DNA of 15,575 bases, taken from Nitrospinota bacterium. Its GTDB lineage: Bacteria > Nitrospirota > Nitrospiria > Nitrospirales > UBA8639. This document shows positions 6,896 to 15,575 of the stretch, one piece after another. A program made the translations under genes and the position numbers. The notes beneath the pieces were generated by a model. It was given only the letters and a program-made list of their open reading frames with translations. It had not been told where the DNA came from and searched no databases. The number at the start of each line of letters is the position of its first letter. Position 1 is the first letter of the stretch. The stretch covers positions 1 through 15,575 of the forward strand of contig JADFRB010000007.1 of assembly GCA_022561525.1 (NCBI GenBank), read 5' to 3'.

Positions 6896-7258
6896 ATGAA
6901 TTCTGATACGTTGTCCAAACAAATTTATGAACGAATGAGAGATAAATCCTCTGAGGAACTTTTGACAATTAGGAAAGAAAATGATCGCGGGCTTTGGTCA
7001 GACGAGGCTTTTAAGGCAATAAAAGAAATTCTCTCAAGTCGTAAGATGCCACTTCCTGCCCAAGGGCAGATCAAAAAATCGATTCCACAATCGCAACTTC
7101 TAGAAGAATGTTGGGAAAAACCTTTCCTATCCTGGGCATTCTATCTCCTTTTTCTTTTATGGTATGCTAAAAAATTACATTCCCCCAATAGTTTGTACTA
7201 TCGTTTGGTTTTTTTATTTTTCAAAATCGAAATGGATTGCCGAAAGAATAACACCTAA
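6896..7258 (+). CDS. Hypothetical protein with conserved N-terminal motif and hydrophobic tail
   Basis: From the ATG at 6896 the protein has 120 residues. The N-terminal 55 residues form a charged, helical block with IYERMRDKSSEELLTI (10-25) and ENDRGLWSDEAFKAIKEIL (28-46). I recall this pattern at the front of many small uncharacterised proteins, often followed by membrane segments, but I know no function for it. Two hydrophobic stretches follow: FLSWAFYLLFLLWYA (77-91) and LYYRLVFLFFKI (100-111). The tail could be a membrane anchor or a decayed longer protein. The start lies six bases after the Phd stub, with GGAG nine bases upstream, so it may be read from the preceding operon. A TTG one codon earlier is an alternative start. 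Confidence 0.55.
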   Translation: MNSDTLSKQIYERMRDKSSEELLTIRKENDRGLWSDEAFKAIKEILSSRKMPLPAQGQIKKSIPQSQLLEECWEKPFLSWAFYLLFLLWYAKKLHSPNSLYYRLVFLFFKIEMDCRKNNT

Positions 7259-7304
7259 AACTACGTTTACCCGGTAAGATTAAACCCGTTTTCCTACCAC
7301 CTGA

Positions 7305-7380
7305 AGATTCTGGCATCGATTCATCTTCACACAACACCTGAATGTTTTGATTCCTCTCTGCTTTTGGCTTGGACTTAGGA
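7305..7380 (-). pseudogene. Decayed copy of the 3' end of the 8285-8845 gene
   Basis: On the minus strand this stretch can be read as PKSKPKAERNQNIQVLCEDE. The end of the membrane protein encoded at 8285-8845 reads PDKAKPEKKQNIQVLFDDEE. The core is a shared run of 19 bases (ACAACACCTGAATGTTTTG in plus-strand terms), in the same orientation in both places. Similarity fades beyond about 7380, and no start codon or body of the gene remains. It is therefore the leftover tail of a second, paralogous copy, now separated from the intact gene by a toxin-antitoxin pair. Confidence 0.6.
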
Positions 7381-7396
7381 TTCGCACAAGAATACC

Positions 7397-7813
7397 TTAG
7401 TTCGGTATCATCACCGGAATGACCTGGCGACCATGCTTTCGGTAAATCCGAAAATCTTGATCCAGGGTGAACACTTTGCTTTGGGCATTGTGTTCTGCCA
7501 TCCGAACTAAACAGGCATCGGCCAGAGACATGGGAACATCCGCATAGCGTTTGACCATCTTCATAATTGGCTGAACTTCTTCTTCCAGATTGAATGTGAC
7601 CTGAATTACTCCTCGGTTCATGAGTTCAAGGACGGCCTGGCTTCCCCCTTGAATGTGACGCACCAGAAAACAGGTCTCGGCCAAAACCGCCTCACAGGTG
7701 AGGAACGGCGGGCTTATTCGTTCCCATTTCTCTTTGGTCCATTTGTGGAATTTGTCGGACCGGTTAAGGAATGCGACTAGAGGTCCCGTATCCACAATAA
7801 CAGACTTGTCCAT
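7397..7813 (-). CDS. PIN-domain toxin of the second toxin-antitoxin pair
   Basis: The product (138 aa) is a PIN-domain protein. Acidic residues for the metal site are Asp8 in VIVDTGPLVAFLNRSD, Glu46 in EAVLAETCFLV, Asp99 in SLADACLVRMAE, and Asp118/Asp120 in FTLDQDFRIYR. It is a different PIN subfamily from the VapC at 6391-6771, which has the LLDTDVLID start. Free toxin would be expected to cleave RNA. It follows its antitoxin by five bases in one transcription unit from the promoter near 8096-8124. All catalytic positions look intact. No signal peptide is seen. The name vapC is reasonable, but the target is unknown. Confidence 0.9.
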   Translation of the reverse strand: MDKSVIVDTGPLVAFLNRSDKFHKWTKEKWERISPPFLTCEAVLAETCFLVRHIQGGSQAVLELMNRGVIQVTFNLEEEVQPIMKMVKRYADVPMSLADACLVRMAEHNAQSKVFTLDQDFRIYRKHGRQVIPVMIPN

Positions 7814-7818
7814 GCGTG

Positions 7819-8058
7819 TTATCGGCCAAATCCTTTTAGGTGGGTTTTGTTGACTGATAGATCGGACGGCCCCGATAGAATCCCTGCCAAATCTTTGCCT
7901 AGATCCAACGCTGAAGCTTTTGACGTTCCGTTGCCTTTTCCCAAACTATCTTTTATGGCATCCCGGACCACTTCTGATTGGGTGGTTTTTCGTTGTTTGG
8001 CCATGAAAGAAACCTTTTCATAGAGCGCTTCATCGAGTCTGAGGGTTAAGGTTTTCAT
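7819..8058 (-). CDS. CopG/ribbon-helix-helix antitoxin of the second pair
   Basis: The product (79 aa) opens with the RHH strand MKTLTLRLDE, helix A (10-22, ALYEKVSFMAKQR) and helix B (26-40, TQSEVVRDAIKDSLG), the pattern of CopG-type DNA-binding antitoxins. The C-terminal half (41-79) is Gly/Ser/Lys-rich and would wrap the toxin. The PIN toxin gene starts five bases after the stop, so the two are co-translated. A ribosome binding site (AGGGACAGG) precedes the ATG. Just upstream lie a good promoter and repeats that fit autoregulation by this protein. Confidence 0.88.
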   Translation of the reverse strand: MKTLTLRLDEALYEKVSFMAKQRKTTQSEVVRDAIKDSLGKGNGTSKASALDLGKDLAGILSGPSDLSVNKTHLKGFGR

Positions 8059-8074
8059 CCTGTCCCTTGGTTAA

Positions 8075-8124
8075 TTGTAATACCAATACGACATTATTGT
8101 AATACTGTTAGCGTATTGCGTCAA
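8075..8124 (-). promoter_or_regulatory. Sigma-70 promoter with overlapping operator repeats
   Basis: On the minus strand TTGACG (8119-8124) and TACAAT (8096-8101) stand exactly 17 bases apart, giving five matches of six to each consensus box. Overlapping them are a direct repeat TTGTAATAC (8075-8083 and 8097-8105, starts 22 bases apart) and an inverted pair CAATACG (8084-8090) with CGTATTG (8112-8118). Binding of the RHH antitoxin to these sites would cover both boxes, the usual autorepression of toxin-antitoxin operons. Transcription would start near 8089, about 30 bases before the ATG at 8058. Confidence 0.75.
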
Positions 8125-8284
8125 CGGTGATTTCATACCCAGTCAATATCACGTTGGTTCATCGTCATACCTCATGGGACATACGCATGGAAGTACTTTT
8201 TCATTCTCACGGTCTTATAAGAATTTGAGCCATATCATTTTTCAAGTTTCAGAAGTCTCTCCTGAAAGGGCAAGATTCTGATAG

Positions 8285-8845
8285 TCATTCTTCGTCATCA
8301 AACAACACCTGAATGTTTTGCTTCTTCTCGGGTTTTGCTTTATCAGGAATTGGGCCAATCCAGCCTTTGGTTTTGCCATGGAGATAGATAAAGCCCCCTC
8401 GTGCTGCTTTTTGAAATTCCTTTCGAAAGGTTTGCTCTTCCTGTCCTTCTTTTTCCACAAGAAACCTATGGAGCGTATCCGGTTCAGTCCATTTGTGATC
8501 GGAAAAAATATAGATGGTGACTTCCTGATATAACTTTTTTGGATCTTCCGGTGTGGTTGGCCGCACTTTCATGGATCGGAAATCGTGGGCGGACAGGCCT
8601 AGATCCCGGAATCGATGGATGAGGGTTTTGATTTCCGGATCGCTCGTCCAGGCGGGGACATGGACGGCCACGACCGTGTCCTCTTGCCAGCCAATACTAT
8701 AGGCCGGAATGGAGCGATCCGGTCTGGACAGGAACATCCCACTGGCGATGAGTAGGAACCCACCAATGAACACGGTGAGTCCGATCTTGACGATAGGGTC
8801 CAACGGTTTTTTGGCTGGTTGTTTTTTCGGTTCCACTTTGGCCAA
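8285..8845 (-). CDS. Hypothetical single-pass membrane protein
   Basis: The product (186 aa) begins with a Lys/Pro-rich segment (1-17). One strong transmembrane helix follows (about 18-39, IVKIGLTVFIGGFLLIASGMFL), then a domain of about 145 residues that should face the periplasm. The outer domain is mixed alpha/beta with no cysteines and no motif I recognise. It ends in a charged tail (PDKAKPEKKQNIQVLFDDEE), and that tail is duplicated at 7305-7380. The start is a TTG at 8845 without a clear ribosome binding site; an in-frame TAG lies seven codons upstream, and a GTG three codons downstream is an alternative. It is on the same strand as gyrA, but a repeat-bearing spacer of 230 bases separates them. 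Function unknown. Confidence 0.65.
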   Translation of the reverse strand: MAKVEPKKQPAKKPLDPIVKIGLTVFIGGFLLIASGMFLSRPDRSIPAYSIGWQEDTVVAVHVPAWTSDPEIKTLIHRFRDLGLSAHDFRSMKVRPTTPEDPKKLYQEVTIYIFSDHKWTEPDTLHRFLVEKEGQEEQTFRKEFQKAARGGFIYLHGKTKGWIGPIPDKAKPEKKQNIQVLFDDEE

Positions 8846-8872
8846 TTGCGGTTTTAGGTGTTTCTAAATTGA

Positions 8873-8947
8873 CCCCCTCACCCTAACCCCACGCCTCCGC
8901 CAGAGCGCTTCGGCGCGCCGGCAGGTCTCCCCCAAGGGGGCGAGGGG
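8873..8947. repeat. GC-rich palindromic intergenic element
   Basis: CCCCTC (8874-8879) at one end is the inverse complement of GAGGGG (8942-8947) at the other. Inside are GCGC-TTCG-GCGC (8905-8916), a UUCG-type tetraloop hairpin, and CCCCC-AA-GGGGG (8929-8940). The ends CCCCTCACCCTAACCCC and GGGGGCGAGGGG resemble a dispersed repeat that I recall from many bacterial chromosomes, usually between genes. Its composition is much richer in GC than the genes beside it. It may fold in the transcript downstream of gyrA, but there is no T-run to make it a typical terminator. Confidence 0.55.
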
Positions 8948-9075
8948 AAAAACTGGAAATCCCTGCTTCGAGCCCCGTGGGGTGTGAAGGGAAACGGTCA
9001 GAAAGGCTCTACACTAAGAGTAAGGAAGAATAAACAAATTTAGGAAGGAATTAGCAACAGCAGGTATGGAATGAG

Positions 9076-11571
9076 CTAGGAAGAACTATCCGGATCGGCT
9101 ATATTTTCTGTACCATTGGTTTCGCTGTCTTCATCGGTGTCGGCACTTTCGGCAAGCTTGGCCACGCCTACGACTCGGTCGGTGTTTTCCATAACAATCA
9201 GACGCACGCCTTGCGAATTCCGTCCAATATTCCGGAGGTAGTCCACTTTGGTGCGTAAGATTTTTCCTTCTGCGGTCATGACCATAATGTCATCGGTATC
9301 GTTTACTTGATGAAAGCACACAGCTTGACCATTTTTCTCCGTGACTTTGACGCTGATGACTCCTCGACCAGCCCGGCTTTGGGTGCGGTATTCCGTTGTG
9401 TCCGTCCGCTTTCCATATCCTAGTTCGGTCACCGTCAAAATTGATGCTTCGGCATCGGGCGTGATGGTGGTCATGCCAATGACTTGATTGGTTTCGTCCA
9501 AACTGATGCCACGCACACCCCGGCCCGTCCGGCCTATGGGTCTCACATTTTTTTCTCGAAACCGGATCACAATCCCTTCCTTGGTACCCAAGAGAATGTC
9601 CCTGTTTCCATCGGTGATTTCAACGCCAATGAGTTTATCGCCTTCTTCCAATGTCAAGGCAATGATCCCCCCCTGACGCGGATTTCCATAGGCCGACAGC
9701 TCGGTCTTTTTGATGATCCCCAGGCGAGTGGCCATGACTACGTAAAGATCGTCCCGAAATTCTCTAACCGGCATGGTCGTCGTGACTTTTTCATTCGTGG
9801 CGAGGGCTAACAAATTCACCATGGCTTTGCCCTTGCTCGCACGTCCGGCTTCCGGGATTTCATGCACTTTGAGCCAATAGACTTTTCCCGCATCGGTGAA
9901 AAACAGAAGGAAGTCATGGGTGGAGGCCGTAAAGAGTTTTTCAACGAAGTCCTCGTCCTTCACCCCCATGCCAATTTTTCCCTTACCACCACGGCGTTGC
10001 GCGCGGTATTCGGACACTGGATGACGTTTGATATATCCTGCATGGGATATGGTGACCGCCATTTCTTCATCCGCGATTAAATCTTCGACATTGATTTCCG
10101 CTTCTTGGGGAATGATCTGGGTACGCCGGGGGTCTTGGTAGGCTTCTTTGATCTCGATCAATTCATCATTGATGACTTTTCGAATGAGGTCTTCTGAGCC
10201 AAGAACGGCTTTCAACGAAGCAATCTTGGCTTTTAAGTCTTCGAGTTCTTGGGTCAATTTGTTACGCTCGAGTTGTGTCAATCGTTGGAGCCGCATGTCG
10301 AGAATTGCGGCTGCTTGAATGTCTGACAAAGGAAATTGTTCCACAAGTTGGGTTTTGGCCACGTCAGGGGAAGCTGATCCACGAATGAGCGCAATAATGG
10401 CATCTAGATTTTCAAGCGCGACTTGGAGGCCTTCGAGAATATGCGCCCGTGCTTCTGCCTTCCGCATTTCATAGGCGGTCCGGCGAATGATGACTTCTCG
10501 CCGATGTTCCAAAAATGCCACAATGATTTGTTTAAGGTTAAGCACCTCAGGCCGGTTGTTGACCAAAGCCAACATGATCACCCCAAAGGTATTTTGCAGC
10601 TGCGTGTGCTTATACAACTGATTGAGCACAACCAACGGAATGGTGGCCTTTTTCAATTCAATGACCACGCGCATGCCGTCGCGATCCGATTCGTCTCGAA
10701 TATCCGATATGCCTTCGATCCGCTTTTCATGAATCAATTCAGCAATTTTTTCCAGCAGCTTGGCTTTGTTCACCTGATAGGGGATTTCGGTCACGATAAG
10801 GCTTTCGCGATCACGCCGTTCATCGGTTTCGATATGGGTCTTTGCTCGAATGGTCAACAACCCTCGACCGGTGTGATAAGCATCTTTGATGCCTTGCGTG
10901 CCATAAATGAATCCCGCCGTGGGAAAGTCCGGTCCGGGGATAATTTCCATCAGGTCCGTGATTGTGACCTCTGGTTCATCGAGGACTTTGATCAGCGCCG
11001 TCACCACTTCCCCGATGTTGTGCGCGGGAATGTTCGTGGCATACCCAACCGCGATACCCCCTGCGCCATTGATAAGGAGGTTCGGCACTTTAGCTGGCAG
11101 AACCAACGGCTCGACATCGGATTCATCATACGTGGGACCAAAGTCCACGGTTTCTTTATCAATGTCCGCCAGCATCTCCCCAGCCAACTTCGTCAGCCGG
11201 GCTTCGGTATACCGCATGGCAGCCGGCGGATCGCCATCGACAGACCCATAGTTCCCCTGGCCATCTACAAGCGTGTAGCGCATGTTGAAGTCTTGAGCCA
11301 TACGCACCTGGGTATCGTAAATCGCCGAGTCACCATGGGGATGATAGTTACCCATAATTTCGCCGACGATTTTGGCTGATTTCCGAAACGCGCCGTAGTG
11401 CCCCAGACCCATTTGGTGCATCCCGTACAAGATACGCCGATGCACCGGCTTTAACCCATCGCGCACATCGGGCAAGGCTCGACTGACGATGACACTCATC
11501 GCGTAATCGAGATACGACATTCGCATCTCATCTTCGATTGCTATTTGGGTCAGACGTTGTTCAGGTGGCAT
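9076..11571 (-). CDS. gyrA: DNA gyrase subunit A
   Basis: GyrA cuts and rejoins DNA in the A2B2 gyrase that introduces negative supercoils. The product (831 aa) has the winged-helix/tower breakage-reunion domain (about 1-490) and a six-bladed C-terminal DNA-wrapping domain. The catalytic tyrosine is Tyr121 in AAMRYTEAR. The quinolone-determining stretch reads [17 protein letters not shown] (77-93), with Ser82 and Asp86 at the positions of E. coli Ser83 and Asp87, the sensitive wild-type residues. The GyrA box QRRGGKG is at 524-530, which makes it gyrase and not topoisomerase IV. An acidic tail rich in Asp, Glu and Ser closes the protein. It lies downstream of gyrB in the same direction, with 170 bases between, holding a large hairpin element. 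No strong ribosome binding site precedes the ATG. Confidence 0.98.
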   Translation of the reverse strand: MPPEQRLTQIAIEDEMRMSYLDYAMSVIVSRALPDVRDGLKPVHRRILYGMHQMGLGHYGAFRKSAKIVGEIMGNYHPHGDSAIYDTQVRMAQDFNMRYTLVDGQGNYGSVDGDPPAAMRYTEARLTKLAGEMLADIDKETVDFGPTYDESDVEPLVLPAKVPNLLINGAGGIAVGYATNIPAHNIGEVVTALIKVLDEPEVTITDLMEIIPGPDFPTAGFIYGTQGIKDAYHTGRGLLTIRAKTHIETDERRDRESLIVTEIPYQVNKAKLLEKIAELIHEKRIEGISDIRDESDRDGMRVVIELKKATIPLVVLNQLYKHTQLQNTFGVIMLALVNNRPEVLNLKQIIVAFLEHRREVIIRRTAYEMRKAEARAHILEGLQVALENLDAIIALIRGSASPDVAKTQLVEQFPLSDIQAAAILDMRLQRLTQLERNKLTQELEDLKAKIASLKAVLGSEDLIRKVINDELIEIKEAYQDPRRTQIIPQEAEINVEDLIADEEMAVTISHAGYIKRHPVSEYRAQRRGGKGKIGMGVKDEDFVEKLFTASTHDFLLFFTDAGKVYWLKVHEIPEAGRASKGKAMVNLLALATNEKVTTTMPVREFRDDLYVVMATRLGIIKKTELSAYGNPRQGGIIALTLEEGDKLIGVEITDGNRDILLGTKEGIVIRFREKNVRPIGRTGRGVRGISLDETNQVIGMTTITPDAEASILTVTELGYGKRTDTTEYRTQSRAGRGVISVKVTEKNGQAVCFHQVNDTDDIMVMTAEGKILRTKVDYLRNIGRNSQGVRLIVMENTDRVVGVAKLAESADTDEDSETNGTENIADPDSSS

Positions 11572-11624
11572 AGGTTTTTATTTGACGTTTCTTATGAGAA
11601 CAAATTTTAAATATTTAATAAAAG

Positions 11625-11738
11625 CTGCTCACAATGATCATCCAGCAAGGCCGCAGGCGGTGAAAATTCCGAGGCGTACTAGTAAGTACGTTGAGGAATT
11701 TGAGCAACGAGAACGTAGCTGGGGATCATTGTGAGCAG
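11625..11738. repeat. Hairpin element with perfect 15-bp inverted ends between gyrB and gyrA
   Basis: CTGCTCACAATGATC (11625-11639) is the exact inverse complement of GATCATTGTGAGCAG (11724-11738). After one bulged A and a G-T pair, the stem continues with CCAGC (11642-11646) and GCTGG (11718-11722), giving about 21 pairs. A second hairpin sits inside: AAATTCC (11664-11670) with GGAATTT (11695-11701), then CGTACT-AGTA-AGTACG (11675-11690) at its tip. Read in the direction of gyrB to gyrA, the right arm is followed by CTTTTATT, so it could terminate or attenuate transcription entering gyrA. The inner sequence (AAGGCCGCAGGCGG, GAGGCGTACT, GTACGTTGAGG) resembles a dispersed repeat I recall from Nitrospira-type genomes. 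It carries no open reading frame of note. Confidence 0.85.
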
Positions 11739-11741
11739 ATT

Positions 11742-15421
<3,680 letters not shown>

Positions 15422-15428
15422 AACAGAG

Positions 15429-15435
15429 CTCCCTT
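15429..15435 (-). promoter_or_regulatory. Ribosome binding site of dnaN
   Basis: AAGGGAG on the minus strand ends seven bases before the dnaN ATG. It fixes the start codon chosen for the clamp gene. Confidence 0.75.
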
Positions 15436-15444
15436 CTGATAACA

Positions 15445-15467
15445 GGTGGTTAAACTAAACAACCACC
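15445..15467. promoter_or_regulatory. Hairpin between the upstream gene and dnaN
   Basis: GGTGGTT (15445-15451) pairs perfectly with AACCACC (15461-15467) across a nine-base loop. The structure spans the stop codon of the preceding gene and ends ten bases before the dnaN ribosome binding site. There is no T-run after it on either strand, so it is not a standard terminator. It may affect translation or RNA processing of dnaN. Confidence 0.5.
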
Positions 15468-15575
15468 CGCTTTTCTTCTAAGTTCGTGCTGATACCCGGT
15501 AGGACCTGGGAGAAAATACCTTGGACAATTTCGTGCCGAGATTTGGGTCGGATTTGGACGGAACGATTGAGAAAA
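15455..15575 (-). CDS. 3' end of an unidentified gene upstream of dnaN (cut by the window edge)
   Basis: The visible 39 codons include VQIRPKSRHEIVQGIFSQVL and end with TAG at 15455-15457. The composition (charged residues alternating with aliphatic ones, then an acidic-basic tail) looks like real coding sequence, and the other frames are less convincing. It ends 33 bases before dnaN on the same strand, so it may be the first gene of the dnaN-gyrB unit. The tail lacks the helix-turn-helix and HTTVLHA-type residues expected near the end of DnaA, so dnaA is unlikely unless its end is unusual. Family not recognised. Confidence 0.6.
   Translation of the reverse strand, partial: FLNRSVQIRPKSRHEIVQGIFSQVLPGISTNLEEKRVVV

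Noticed and set aside
7259..7300. GTTTA/TAAAC hairpin as terminator of the small hypothetical gene
   Set aside because: Only five pairs, with a short, interrupted T-run; too weak to call.
4938..8060. A CRISPR array or insertion sequence as the cause of the accessory gene cluster
   Set aside because: No regularly spaced repeats, no transposase frame and no terminal inverted repeats were found around the cluster.
10423..11379. A 318-codon open frame on the plus strand opposite gyrA
   Set aside because: It lies wholly inside gyrA, whose translation is conserved throughout. The antisense peptide shows no family pattern and is rich in His/Phe/Arg, as expected from antisense of gyrA codons.

Overview
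The window looks like part of a bacterial chromosome from the Nitrospirota, most likely a Nitrospira-type organism. I infer this from the style of the DnaN, GyrB, GyrA and GH65 proteins, the roughly 50% GC content and the type of intergenic repeats. It rests on recognition, not on a search. The right half (about 9.08-15.58 kb, minus strand) is core replication machinery: an unidentified partial gene, then dnaN, gyrB and gyrA reading leftwards, with 17 nt between dnaN and gyrB. A striking perfect-ended hairpin element of about 114 bp lies between gyrB and gyrA.

The left part (0.94-4.82 kb, plus strand) holds two carbohydrate genes. One is a phosphofructokinase with the residues of the pyrophosphate-dependent type. 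The other is a complete family 65 glycoside phosphorylase. Both enzymes use phosphate or pyrophosphate in place of ATP, so they suggest economical use of a stored disaccharide or glycogen-type sugar. Upstream (1-937) is mostly decayed sequence: the apparent tail of one gene with a terminator-like hairpin, and a broken Fis/NtrC-type helix-turn-helix fragment.

The middle begins with smpB (minus) and a divergent dciA/DUF721 gene (plus), which is functionally linked to the replication genes on the right. Between dciA and gyrA lies a 3-kb accessory stretch. It holds a VapBC-type toxin-antitoxin pair on the plus strand, a 34-codon Phd/YefM antitoxin stub, a small hydrophobic-tailed hypothetical gene, a second RHH/PIN pair on the minus strand with a clear sigma-70 promoter and operator-like repeats, and a single-pass membrane hypothetical protein. 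The 3' end of that last gene recurs as a decayed copy on the far side of the second toxin-antitoxin pair, so the area has been duplicated and eroded.

No rRNA, tRNA, CRISPR array or intact insertion sequence was seen. The most unusual items are the gyrB-gyrA hairpin element, the duplicated gene tail around the second TA module, the Phd stub, and the non-DnaA gene tail directly upstream of dnaN.
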